Below are positions 17,843 to 25,618 of a stretch of 64,000 nt of DNA, piece by piece. This stretch comes from JADKAV01 sp041393775. GTDB taxonomy: Bacteria > Actinomycetota > Actinomycetes > S36-B12 > UBA10799. The stretch lies in NCBI GenBank assembly GCA_041393775.1, contig JAWKJM010000008.1, positions 1 through 64,000 of the forward strand, written 5' to 3'. Position numbers and translations under genes: made by a program. Under the pieces are notes generated by a model. That model ran no database searches. It saw only the letters and a list, made by a program, of their open reading frames with translations, and was not told the origin of the DNA. Positions within the stretch are counted from its first letter, which is position 1. Each line of letters starts with the position of its first letter.

Positions 17843-18624
17843 GTCTGCTGCGCGATGTCGCCGAACAGTTGCGGGCCGCAGGGGTCGGGTCGCCGCAGGC
17901 GGACGCCCGCCAACTGATCGAGCACGTCAGCGGCCGGCGCACTCCGGACCCGGTACTCACTGCCGGGCAGGCCGCGACCCTGCGCACGCTGGTCGACGCC
18001 CGGTGCCGGCGGGTGCCGCTGCAGCATCTGACCGGCTCCGCCGGGTTCCGCTACCTCGACCTCGAGGTGGGCCCCGGTGTGTTCGTACCCCGGCCCGAGA
18101 CCGAAGTGCTCGTCGACATAGCGCTGCAGACGGAATTCGGCACCGCGGTGGACCTTTGCACCGGCAGTGCCGCAATTGCCCTGAGCCTAGCGACCGAAAC
18201 GGGGGCTCGGGTGACTGGCGTCGAGATCGACCCGCTGGCATTGCAGTGGGCCCGGCGCAACGCCGGCGACCGGGTCGAGTTGGTCCATGCCGATGTCTGC
18301 GGTGCCGATCTGAGCGATCTCGGGCCTGTCGACCTGGTGGTGAGCAATCCGCCGTACATCCCCGATGCGATGGTCCCTCGAGATGTCGAGGTCGCGCTGC
18401 ACGATCCGCCGATCGCCCTGTTCGGCGGCCAGGACGGACTCGATGTCGTGCGTTGTGTTGTGAAGCAGGCGCTGCGGTTGTTGCGGCCGGGCGGGCGACT
18501 ACTGATCGAACACGGGGAACTGCAGGGTGCCGAGGTCAGGGCCTTGTTGGGTGGCTTCCACGAAGTGCGGACCTGGCCGGACCTGACCGGTCGTCCGCGC
18601 GTCAGTGGGGGAGTGCGGCCCTAG
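17839..18624 (+). CDS. prmC: Release-factor glutamine methyltransferase
   Basis: This ~261-residue SAM-dependent N5-glutamine methyltransferase modifies the GGQ of release factors. The N-terminal helical domain recognises the release factor. The SAM site is VDLCTGSAAIALSLA; the catalytic NPPY is in VVSNPPYIPDAMV (about residue 170). GTG at 17839 overlaps the prfA stop (GTGA) and is preferred; the long in-frame extension upstream is prfA read in another frame. The end is shorter than in many homologues but complete. Confidence 0.94.
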   Translation: MSLLRDVAEQLRAAGVGSPQADARQLIEHVSGRRTPDPVLTAGQAATLRTLVDARCRRVPLQHLTGSAGFRYLDLEVGPGVFVPRPETEVLVDIALQTEFGTAVDLCTGSAAIALSLATETGARVTGVEIDPLALQWARRNAGDRVELVHADVCGADLSDLGPVDLVVSNPPYIPDAMVPRDVEVALHDPPIALFGGQDGLDVVRCVVKQALRLLRPGGRLLIEHGELQGAEVRALLGGFHEVRTWPDLTGRPRVSGGVRP

Positions 18625-18700
18625 CCTCGTCGTGAAGTGGCCAGCAGATCGCGTGATGCAGCGGTCAGGTCAGGCACGCGGACGGCCCCGGGGTCTAGTC

Positions 18701-18925
18701 CGAGGACGGCTCGTGTTCTCGGGTAGCCGCAGGAGTTGGCCGCGAGGTTAGAGGTTGTGCACGAGGTTAGAGAACGCACGTGTGGCTTCTCTAACCTCGT
18801 GCACGATCTCTAACGCGAGCGATCTCCGCGCGGCAGTTTCGCCGCCCACACGGTGGCTGGCCACGGCCATGGACGACTAACGCGAGCGATCTCGGCGCGG
18901 CATTTCGCCGCGTCCCCGAGGGATG
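18701..18925 (+). repeat. Family B element, copy B2 (fills most of the 332-bp gap between prmC and the Sua5-like gene)
   Basis: It has the same order as B1: GGCTCGTG, GTAGCCGCAGGAGTTGGCCG and GAGGTTAGAG units. A perfect 18-bp stem follows (arms 18757-18774 and 18787-18804, beginning GTGCACGAGG) with a 12-nt loop containing CACGTG. CTAACGCGAGCGATCTC occurs twice afterwards. It lies between convergent genes. No gene is seen in the gap. Confidence 0.88.
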
Positions 18926-18956
18926 AACCGGAACCCCGGTCATCGTCGGCGTGCCG

Positions 18957-19571
18957 CTAGGCCAGCCGGGCCGCGATGTCCTCGGCCGGGATCGCGCCGG
19001 CCCGTACGACGTCCACACCGTGCCGCAGATCCACCACCGTGGAGGCGGGCCCACCGGGCAACTCCCCGCCATCGAGGCCGATGGAGACCGATGTCGTGTC
19101 GCAGTCGGCAAGTCGCGTAGCAGGCGGTCCGCCGGCGACATGCGCTCCGGTCGCGGCGATAGGGCCGACCGCGGCCACGAGTTCGAGCATCCAGGGATGG
19201 GCAGGCATGCGGATCGCGACCGCGTCACCGACTCCGGCCGACCAGGCCAGCGACAGTTGCGGCCTGCCGATCAGTGTCAGCGGTCCGGGCCAGAAGTTGC
19301 GGGCCAGGATCTCGGCATCGCGGGGGACCCGGCCCCAGAGGGCGTGCAGGGTCGTGCGGCGGTCGATGAACACTGGTACCGCCGAACCCTCGGGCACCCC
19401 GCGCGCCTCGCGCAGCCTCTGCAGGCCGGGTCCGGAGAAGGCATCGGTGATGACCGCGTAGTGGTAGTCGGCCGGTGCTATCACCAGCCGTCCTGAGCGC
19501 ATCGCGGTGACTGCGGCACGGGTGCCGGCGGCGCGCAACACCTGCTCGTCACCCGGGTAACCACGCATCAC
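18957..19571 (-). CDS. Divergent Sua5/YciO/YrdC-family protein (threonylcarbamoyl-AMP synthase-like)
   Basis: This ~204-residue protein has the YrdC fold: SGRLVIAPADYHYAVITDAF, then LARNFWPGPLTLIG, VAIRMPAHPWMLEL and GAHVAGGPPATRL. The WPGPLT and R-P-H motifs are kept. However, the usual PTxTxYGL is PADYHYAV, the Lys/Arg substrate motif (KxR) is EARG, and the SAN loop is GAH. Its position next to prmC and glyA is where the t6A gene tsaC/sua5 usually sits in actinobacteria. It could be a drifted TsaC or a paralogue with another substrate. The GTG at 19571 has CACAAT 7 nt upstream; the ATG at 19568 is the alternative. Confidence 0.72.
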   Translation of the reverse strand: MMRGYPGDEQVLRAAGTRAAVTAMRSGRLVIAPADYHYAVITDAFSGPGLQRLREARGVPEGSAVPVFIDRRTTLHALWGRVPRDAEILARNFWPGPLTLIGRPQLSLAWSAGVGDAVAIRMPAHPWMLELVAAVGPIAATGAHVAGGPPATRLADCDTTSVSIGLDGGELPGGPASTVVDLRHGVDVVRAGAIPAEDIAARLA

Positions 19572-19741
19572 AGTGGCGATTGTGTCAGCAGGCCCGGCGC
19601 CTCGCGCTGACGCTGGTCGGAGATGGCCGCCTACCGGTTGATGTTGCCGGGAGCGCGGAGTGCACCGACTCCGCGCGGCACGCCGGAGCCTGTCGTACCC
19701 CCGCGTACACTGACCAGTGGACCGTTCTGTCAGGAGCAAAC

Positions 19742-21004
19742 ATGACCAAAGTCCCATTCTGGGGTCCCGATTTCGCCATGCTGGAAGCTGAGGACCCGGA
19801 GATCGCGGGGATTCTGCTCAGCGAACTCGACCGCGCGCGCAGCGGTCTGCAACTGATCGCGAGCGAGAACTTCACCAGCCCGGCGGTGCTGGCGGCACTC
19901 GGATCCACGCTGAGCAACAAGTACGCGGAGGGGTACCCGGGTCGTCGGTACTACGGGGGCTGCGCCGAGGTGGACAAGGCCGAGAACATCGGGATCTCGC
20001 GGGCCAGGGAGTTGTTCGGCGCGGGTCATGCGAACCTGCAGCCGCACTCCGGCGCATCGGCGAACATCGCGGTCTACGGCGCCTTCTTGAAGCCCGGCGA
20101 CCGGGTCCTCGCGATGAGTCTTCCGCACGGCGGTCACCTGACCCACGGCACGAAGGTCTCGTTCTCCGGCAAGTGGTTCGACGCGGTGCACTACGGCGTG
20201 GACAGGGACACCGAAGACATCGACTACGACCAGGTTCGCGACCTCGCCCGCGAGCACCGTCCGCAGATGATCATCTGCGGTGGTTCGGCCATTCCGCGGC
20301 TCATCGACTTCGCGGCGTTCCGTGAGATCAGCGACGAGGTCGGAGCGATTCTCATGGTGGACGCCGCCCACTTCATCGGTCTGGTCGCAGGTGGTGCGAT
20401 CCCGAGCCCGGTTCCCTACGCCGATGTCGTGACGCTGACCACCCACAAGGTGCTGCGGGGCCCGCGTGGCGGGATGATCCTCGCCAAGCAGGAGCACGCG
20501 GCCGCCATCGACAAGGCCGTGTTCCCGATGATGCAGGGCGGTCCTCTCATGCACTCGGTGGCGGCGAAGGCGGTGGCGCTGAAGGAGGCCTCGACGCCGG
20601 CATACCAGCAGTACGCGCGTGACGTGATCGAGAACGCCAAGGCGCTGACGGCCGGCCTCGAAGCCGAGGGGATGCGCGCTGTGACCGGCGGCACCGACAC
20701 CCATCTGGCCCTGCTCGACCTGCAACCGCTGGGGGTGACCGGCGCGGAGGCCGAGCAGCGCTGCGACGCCGCGGGCATCGTGCTGAACAAGAACGCCATA
20801 CCCTTCGACCCGCAACCGCCGAGTGTGGCCAGCGGCATCCGGGTCGGTTCGCCCAGCGTGACGACCCAGGGCATGGGGGTGACTCAGATGAAGGAGATCG
20901 CCGGTCTCATCGCCCAGGCGGTGCGCGATCCTCAGGCCAGCTCGCAGGTGCGCAGCGCCGTCGACGGTTTGGTCCACGAGTTCCCGGCCTATCCGTTCAG
21001 CTGA
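19742..21004 (+). CDS. glyA: Serine hydroxymethyltransferase
   Basis: This 420-residue PLP enzyme interconverts serine and glycine with tetrahydrofolate. Motifs include LIASENFTSPAVLAALGS, NKYAEGYPGRRYYGG and the PLP-lysine region TLTTHKVLRGPRGG (about K235). The ATG at 19742 has AGGAG about 6 nt upstream; an in-frame extension to 19580 is unconserved. A TACACT box (19706-19711), with CACTG-ac-CAGTG overlapping it, may be the promoter or operator. Confidence 0.97.
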   Translation: MTKVPFWGPDFAMLEAEDPEIAGILLSELDRARSGLQLIASENFTSPAVLAALGSTLSNKYAEGYPGRRYYGGCAEVDKAENIGISRARELFGAGHANLQPHSGASANIAVYGAFLKPGDRVLAMSLPHGGHLTHGTKVSFSGKWFDAVHYGVDRDTEDIDYDQVRDLAREHRPQMIICGGSAIPRLIDFAAFREISDEVGAILMVDAAHFIGLVAGGAIPSPVPYADVVTLTTHKVLRGPRGGMILAKQEHAAAIDKAVFPMMQGGPLMHSVAAKAVALKEASTPAYQQYARDVIENAKALTAGLEAEGMRAVTGGTDTHLALLDLQPLGVTGAEAEQRCDAAGIVLNKNAIPFDPQPPSVASGIRVGSPSVTTQGMGVTQMKEIAGLIAQAVRDPQASSQVRSAVDGLVHEFPAYPFS

Positions 21005-21013
21005 GCACAGGTC

Positions 21014-22105
21014 GTGCGCGAGTACCTGGTCTGCTTCCTCGTAGCGGCTGCTGTCACGTATCTCGTGACGCCACCGGTGCGCACTCTGGCGATCCGCGCC
21101 AGAGCGATGGCTGAGGTCCGCGACCGCGACATCCATGCCCGACCGACCCCACGGTGGGGCGGTCTGGCCATGTATGCGGGCTTCTTGGCGGGGATGTTGA
21201 TGGCCAGCCAGTTGCCGCAACTCAGCGTGGTGTTCGGCAGCAACCGGCAGCCGCTGGCGCTGATAGTGGGATCGACGATCATCGTCGGTCTCGGTCTGCT
21301 TGACGACCGCTTCGGCTTGGATGCGCCGACCAAGTTCGCCGGGCAGGTGGTGGCGGCGGGCTCGATGGCGTTCCTCGGTATCCAGATGGTGTGGCTGCCG
21401 ATCGGCGGGACATTGGTGCTCGATCCGCTGACCAGCGTGGTTCTGACGGTCTTGTTCGTGGTGCTGACCATCAACGCGGTGAACTTCGTGGACGGGCTGG
21501 ACGGCTTGGCGGCGGGCATCGTGGCGATCGCAGCAGCAGCGTTCTTCGTATATGCGTTCCTGTTGTCGGTCGAGTTCGGATTCGACCGAGCGACCCTGGC
21601 GGCCCTGATCTGCGCGCTACTGGCAGGGATATGCGTCGGTTTCCTGCCGCACAACCTGAACCCGGCGAAGTTGTTCATGGGCGACACGGGATCCATGCTG
21701 ATCGGCCTGCTGCTGGCTGCGAGTGCGATCACCTTGTCGGGCCGGGTGGACCCCAGCGCGGTGCGCGGCGAACTGCTGCTGCCGGCGATCCTTCCGCTGC
21801 TACTGCCACTGGCGGTTATCGCAGTGCCGCTCATCGACGTGGGCATGGCGGTGATCCGTCGGACCCGTCGGGGCAGGAGCCCGTTCGCCCCGGACAAGGA
21901 GCACCTGCACCACCGCCTGATCGAACTCGGCCATTCGCAGCGGCGCGCCGTCAGCCTGATGCATGCCTGGACGGCACTCATCGCGTTCTCCGCGGTGGCC
22001 GTGGCCCTGATCCCGTGGCCGTTGGCGATGGTCGTCTTCCTGATCGGGCTCGGGGGGCTGGCCCTGCTGGTGTCCCGGCCGGCCTCGGTGTCCCGGCGCT
22101 CCTGA
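21014..22105 (+). CDS. WecA/MraY-like undecaprenyl-phosphate sugar-1-phosphate transferase
   Basis: This 363-residue integral membrane enzyme of the PNPT family has about ten to eleven membrane segments. Conserved motifs are LLDDRFGLDAPTKF (Asp-Asp), VNFVDGLDGLAAG, FMGDTGSMLIG and a late cytoplasmic loop KEHLHHRLIELGHS. The HHR-type loop favours WecA/TagO (GlcNAc-1-phosphate to undecaprenyl phosphate) over MraY. Its place between glyA and atpI is conserved in actinobacteria. It starts at GTG, 9 bp after glyA, probably on the same mRNA. Confidence 0.9.
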   Translation: MREYLVCFLVAAAVTYLVTPPVRTLAIRARAMAEVRDRDIHARPTPRWGGLAMYAGFLAGMLMASQLPQLSVVFGSNRQPLALIVGSTIIVGLGLLDDRFGLDAPTKFAGQVVAAGSMAFLGIQMVWLPIGGTLVLDPLTSVVLTVLFVVLTINAVNFVDGLDGLAAGIVAIAAAAFFVYAFLLSVEFGFDRATLAALICALLAGICVGFLPHNLNPAKLFMGDTGSMLIGLLLAASAITLSGRVDPSAVRGELLLPAILPLLLPLAVIAVPLIDVGMAVIRRTRRGRSPFAPDKEHLHHRLIELGHSQRRAVSLMHAWTALIAFSAVAVALIPWPLAMVVFLIGLGGLALLVSRPASVSRRS

Positions 22106-22152
22106 AGAGTCCCGTCGCGTGAGCGTCCCACCCCCACCTGACGAGCCGCGGT

Positions 22153-22265
22153 TGTGACGAAGTTGGTGGCGGTCCCCTTCTTGTGTGACGAAGGTGCGCG
22201 GTTCGAGCGCCCGCGACTCGGCACCTTCGTCACAATGCGCGTTCAGCCCCCGCAACTTCGTCACA
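22153..22265. repeat. Family A element, copy A2 (113 bp)
   Basis: Arms: a TGTGACGAAGTTG, b TGTGACGAAGGTG, b' CACCTTCGTCACA, a' CAACTTCGTCACA, with spacers of 18, 25 and 18 bp. Both arm pairs are perfect complements (inner position 4 is G-C). It lies between the WecA-type gene and the atp operon. Confidence 0.93.
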
Positions 22266-22356
22266 AAGAACCTGCTCGGGCGTTGAACGACCCACCAAGT
22301 GGTCGCCGACACCGGTGCGGCACCCCGGCTCCGATTCCGTCTACAGTGAAGGGACC

Positions 22357-22827
22357 ATGAGCCACGACTCCCCGGTTCCCCAACGATCCATCCTGCGGCC
22401 CGTGCTGGGCACCCTCGGTGTCGGCGTCGCGGGGATGGTGTGGGGTGCGATTGCGGCCGGGATGCCCGGTTTCCTCGCGGGCTTGCTGGCCACCATCGTG
22501 GTCGTCCTGTTCTTCGCCCTGGGCCAGTTGGCAGTCCGGCGGGTTCTGGCCAATAATCCGGCGCTGGGCCTCAATGCCGCGCTCGGTGTCTACCTCGGAC
22601 AAGTCGTGGTCCTGTTCATCCTGCTGGCGGCGCTGCGTGACGCGACGTTCTTCGATCCAAAGGTCTTCTCGGGCACGATCGTGGCGTGTGCGCTGGTGTG
22701 GACGGCACTGATCGTGATGGATCTGTCGAAGCGGCCACCGGCCTATGTCGAGCCCGAGTCGACCCTGGGTCTCAGCGACGATCCGGAGGTCATCGAGCGA
22801 CTTCGCAAGCCGGGCACGGGAACGTAA
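22357..22827 (+). CDS. AtpI-like four-helix membrane protein of the ATP synthase operon
   Basis: This 156-residue protein has four hydrophobic segments (about residues 12-30, 34-52, 68-90 and 97-115) and a charged C-terminal tail. Size, topology and position ahead of atpB match the ATP-synthase protein I group, which aids c-ring assembly or Mg2+ supply. ATG at 22357 is chosen, with TACAGT (22335-22340) and GAAGG upstream; the upstream in-frame extension is unconserved. The exact family is inferred from context. Confidence 0.72.
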   Translation: MSHDSPVPQRSILRPVLGTLGVGVAGMVWGAIAAGMPGFLAGLLATIVVVLFFALGQLAVRRVLANNPALGLNAALGVYLGQVVVLFILLAALRDATFFDPKVFSGTIVACALVWTALIVMDLSKRPPAYVEPESTLGLSDDPEVIERLRKPGTGT

Positions 22828-22875
22828 GGGTCGTGCAATTTCGTGGCGGCGGTGACTGGTAGGTTGAGCACGATC

Positions 22876-23118
22876 ATGAAATCTCCACAGACCCCCGTCG
22901 ATCGTGAGACGCCCAACCTCGCGTGGTCGGTGATGAACAACCTGATTGCCGGGATTCTGGTGTACGGCGTGCTCGGTTATGTGATCGGATTGCTCATCGG
23001 GCAGGCGTCGGCGGGGTTGGCCGTCGGAGCGGTGTTCGGGATCGTCGCCAGTACGTATCTGATCTTCTTCCGCCTGCGGCACTCGGATGGCGGTCCCAAC
23101 TCACAGCGGGAGGCGTAG
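22876..23118 (+). CDS. AtpZ/AtpI-like two-helix accessory protein
   Basis: This 80-residue protein has two hydrophobic helices (GILVYGVLGYVIGLLIG and GLAVGAVFGIVASTYLIFF). The glycine-zipper pattern is typical of AtpZ-like F1Fo accessory subunits. ATG at 22876 is preferred to GTG at 22843, which adds 11 uncharacteristic residues. Its stop TAG shares its last base with the atpB GTG start. Together with the preceding gene it probably supports Fo assembly. Confidence 0.72.
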   Translation: MKSPQTPVDRETPNLAWSVMNNLIAGILVYGVLGYVIGLLIGQASAGLAVGAVFGIVASTYLIFFRLRHSDGGPNSQREA

Positions 23119-23924
23119 TGCTGGGCGCAGTGGTACCGATGTCCGAGGTCGAGCCGGGTTGCCACCTCAACTCCGGGTGTGGATTTCCCGCCCCGGATGC
23201 CTCGATCTTCGACTTCGAACCATACTTCGGCAACTTCACCAAGCCGATCTTCCTGCTGCTGCTCGGTTCTCTGATCATCATCGTTTTCTTCCTGATCGCC
23301 TTCCGCAACGCCAAGATCGTGCCGACGAAGATGCAGAGTCTCGGCGAGATGGGGTACCTGTTCGTCCGCGACGGGATCAGCCGCGAAGTGATCGGCAAGG
23401 ACGGCGACCGTTTCGTGCCGCTGCTCTTCTCGCTGTTCTTCTTCGTCTGGATCGGCAACCTGTGGGGGATCATCCCCGGCGCGCAGTTCCCGGTCAACTC
23501 GCGGTTCGCGTTCCCCGTGGGCTTGGCGATCACTGTGTGGCTGATCTACATGTACCTCGGCATGCGCCACCAAGGGCCTCTGAAGTTCTTCACGAACATG
23601 ATGTTCCCGCCCGGGATGCCCAAGGCGATCTACGTGATCCTGGCCCCGATCGAGTTGATCTCCAATGTGCTCGTGCGTCCGGTCACCCTCTCGATCCGGT
23701 TGTTCGCCAACATGTTCGCCGGGCACCTGTTGCTGACGGTGTTCACCGTGGCCACCTTCTACTTGGCCAGCCTGTCGTTCGTGGGGATTCTGGGCTCGGC
23801 CACGTCGTTCTTGATGACCGTCATTTTCACCGCCTTCGAGGCCCTGATCCAGGCCCTGCAGGCGTACATCTTCACGCTGTTGACCGCGGTGTACATCGCT
23901 GGATCACTGCACGCCGAGCACTAA
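23118..23924 (+). CDS. atpB: ATP synthase Fo subunit a
   Basis: This ~268-residue proton-channel subunit has five to six membrane helices. The essential arginine is in RPVTLSIRLFANMFAGHLLL. The C-terminal helix is LIQALQAYIFTLLTAVYIAG. The GTG at 23118 overlaps the preceding stop and has GGAGG 5 nt upstream, so it is preferred to the longer open frame. The N-terminus carries an unusual CHLNSGCGFPAPD segment with two cysteines, which is probably periplasmic. Confidence 0.95.
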   Translation: MLGAVVPMSEVEPGCHLNSGCGFPAPDASIFDFEPYFGNFTKPIFLLLLGSLIIIVFFLIAFRNAKIVPTKMQSLGEMGYLFVRDGISREVIGKDGDRFVPLLFSLFFFVWIGNLWGIIPGAQFPVNSRFAFPVGLAITVWLIYMYLGMRHQGPLKFFTNMMFPPGMPKAIYVILAPIELISNVLVRPVTLSIRLFANMFAGHLLLTVFTVATFYLASLSFVGILGSATSFLMTVIFTAFEALIQALQAYIFTLLTAVYIAGSLHAEH

Positions 23925-23944
23925 CCGACACAACAAATGGACGT

Positions 23945-23964
23945 ACCCTCAGCGAAATGAGGGT
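23945..23964 (+). promoter_or_regulatory. Intercistronic hairpin between atpB and atpE
   Basis: ACCCTCA-gcgaaa-TGAGGGT forms a 7-bp stem with a 6-nt loop, 21 nt before the atpE ATG and just upstream of its strong AGGAGAAGG site. It may protect or process mRNA so that the c subunit is made in excess. There is no U-tract, so it is not a classic terminator. Confidence 0.5.
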
Positions 23965-23985
23965 CCGAGAGGAGAAGGAACCGAC

Positions 23986-24216
23986 ATGGTGGACCTGGTT
24001 GCCGAGTTGACCGGCTCAGTGGGAAGCATCGGATACGGCCTGGCCGCAATCGGCCCCGGCATCGGTATCGGAGTCATCTTCGGTAATGGTGTGCAGGCGA
24101 TTGCACGCCAGCCGGAGGCTTACGGTGTGATCCGGCAGAACATGCTGCTGGGATTCGCGCTTGCCGAGGCGTTGGCGCTGCTGGGCTTCGTGGCCCCGTT
24201 CGTCTTCGGTACGTGA
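23986..24216 (+). CDS. atpE: ATP synthase Fo subunit c
   Basis: This 76-residue hairpin subunit has a Gly-rich first helix (GLAAIGPGIGIGVIFGNG), the polar loop ARQPEA, and a second helix FALAEALALLGFV containing the ion-binding glutamate. Sodium-specific ligands are not evident, so proton coupling is likely. A strong Shine-Dalgarno (AGGAGAAGG) precedes the ATG. Confidence 0.97.
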   Translation: MVDLVAELTGSVGSIGYGLAAIGPGIGIGVIFGNGVQAIARQPEAYGVIRQNMLLGFALAEALALLGFVAPFVFGT

Positions 24217-24223
24217 GGTAGCC

Positions 24224-24772
24224 ATGACTTGGCTGCTTGCTGCCGAGGAAGGCGGAAGCAACGTCCTGCAGATCCCGTGGTTCGAGTTCGTCATCGGACT
24301 GGTGGCGTTCTTCATCGTCTTCGGCATCCTGGCGAAGTTCGCCCTGCCGTCGATCAGGAAGACGCTCGAAGAGCGTGCGGACGCGATCGAGGGCGGCATC
24401 AAACGGGCCGAAGAAGCGCAGGAAGAGGCCCAGCGCACCCTGGAGCAGTACCAGGAGCAGATGGCTGCTGCCCGCGCCGAGGTCGCCGAGATCCGTCAGC
24501 AGACCGAGGCCGAACGGGCTTCGGTGATGGAGGAGGCGCGCAAGGCCGCGGAGTCGCAGGCTGCCCAGATCGCAGCCAACGCCACAGCTCAGATCGAGGC
24601 GGAGAAGGCCAAGGCGCTTGCGGAACTGCGCAAGTCCATGGGCGGCGTGGCCACCGATCTCGCCGGCCGGATCGTCGGGGAGTCCCTGACCGATGACGCA
24701 CGCGCGGCCGGCGTCGTCGACCGCTTCATCGCTGAACTCGAGCAGGCCACCGGCGAGCGGGGGCAGAACTGA
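24224..24772 (+). CDS. atpF: ATP synthase Fo subunit b
   Basis: This 182-residue peripheral-stalk subunit has one N-terminal membrane helix (FVIGLVAFFIVFGILAKFAL) followed by a long charged coiled coil rich in Glu, Ala, Arg and Gln. The ATG at 24224 lies 7 bp after atpE with GAGGTAG as ribosome site; the longer in-frame ORF starts inside atpE. The stop overlaps the atpH start by one base. Confidence 0.96.
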   Translation: MTWLLAAEEGGSNVLQIPWFEFVIGLVAFFIVFGILAKFALPSIRKTLEERADAIEGGIKRAEEAQEEAQRTLEQYQEQMAAARAEVAEIRQQTEAERASVMEEARKAAESQAAQIAANATAQIEAEKAKALAELRKSMGGVATDLAGRIVGESLTDDARAAGVVDRFIAELEQATGERGQN

Positions 24773-25590
24773 TGATCGGGGCCAGTCGCACGTCCATGGC
24801 AGCGCTAAGAGAGGCCGTTGACGCGCGCTTCGACGGCGCTGACTCGGCTGCCCTGGCCGCCGACGGGCAGTCCGTCCTGTCCTTCGCGGGTCTGCTCGGT
24901 CGTGAACGGACACTGCGCCAGACGTTGGCTGATCCGGCCATGGCCGCCGATGCCAAGCGGGGGCTCCTACAGCGACTGCTCGACGGCAAAGTCGACGGCA
25001 CCGCCTTCGAGTTGATTGCCGAAACCGTCGGCTTGCGGTGGTCCACCGACCCCGACATGGTCGACGCGATGTCCGAGGCGGGCGAAAGCCTGCTGCTGAT
25101 GTCCGCGGAGAAGGACGGTCGCCTCGACCGGGTGGAAGAGGAGATCTTCCGCTTCGGCCGGGTCATCGATTCTCACTCCGATCTGCAGATGGCCCTGACC
25201 AATCCCGCCGTGGACGCCGCGAGCAAGGCGGCGATCACCGGCCAGTTGCTCGACGACAAGGCCGATGCGCTGACGATCCGGCTCCTGCAGACGGTGACCA
25301 CCGAGTTGCACGGGCGTCCGGTCCAGGGCGCAGTCGCGGAGTTGAGCGCTCTGGCCGCACGGCGCCGGGGCCGGGTGGTGGCCGAGGTGCGTGCCGCCAA
25401 GCCGCTGTCCGCCGAGCAGTCCGAGCGGCTCGTGGCCGCGCTCGCGCGCATCCACCACCGTGACGTCCAGCTGAACGTCACCGTCGACCCGTCCGTCGTG
25501 GGCGGCCTGCAGGTGCAGGTCGGCGACGAAGTGGTCGATGGATCCCTGTCCACCCGTATCGAGGCGGCACGACGCCGGCTCACCCACTGA
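24772..25590 (+). CDS. atpH: ATP synthase F1 subunit delta
   Basis: This 272-residue delta/OSCP subunit links F1 to the b stalk. It is longer than the ~180-residue enterobacterial form, as is common in actinobacteria, with an N-terminal helical extension. The C-terminal domain has VNVTVDPSVVGGLQVQVGDEVVDGS-type sequence (here LNVTVDPSVVGGLQVQVG), the OSCP signature. The fused b-delta form seen in mycobacteria is not present. Confidence 0.94.
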   Translation: MIGASRTSMAALREAVDARFDGADSAALAADGQSVLSFAGLLGRERTLRQTLADPAMAADAKRGLLQRLLDGKVDGTAFELIAETVGLRWSTDPDMVDAMSEAGESLLLMSAEKDGRLDRVEEEIFRFGRVIDSHSDLQMALTNPAVDAASKAAITGQLLDDKADALTIRLLQTVTTELHGRPVQGAVAELSALAARRRGRVVAEVRAAKPLSAEQSERLVAALARIHHRDVQLNVTVDPSVVGGLQVQVGDEVVDGSLSTRIEAARRRLTH

Positions 25591-25618
25591 CGAAGAACTA
25601 GCACGAGAGGCACTGATC

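Noticed and set aside
19705..19723. Riboswitch upstream of glyA
   Set aside because: Only a short CACTG-ac-CAGTG palindrome is present; the leader is too short for a glycine or folate riboswitch and no conserved core is seen.
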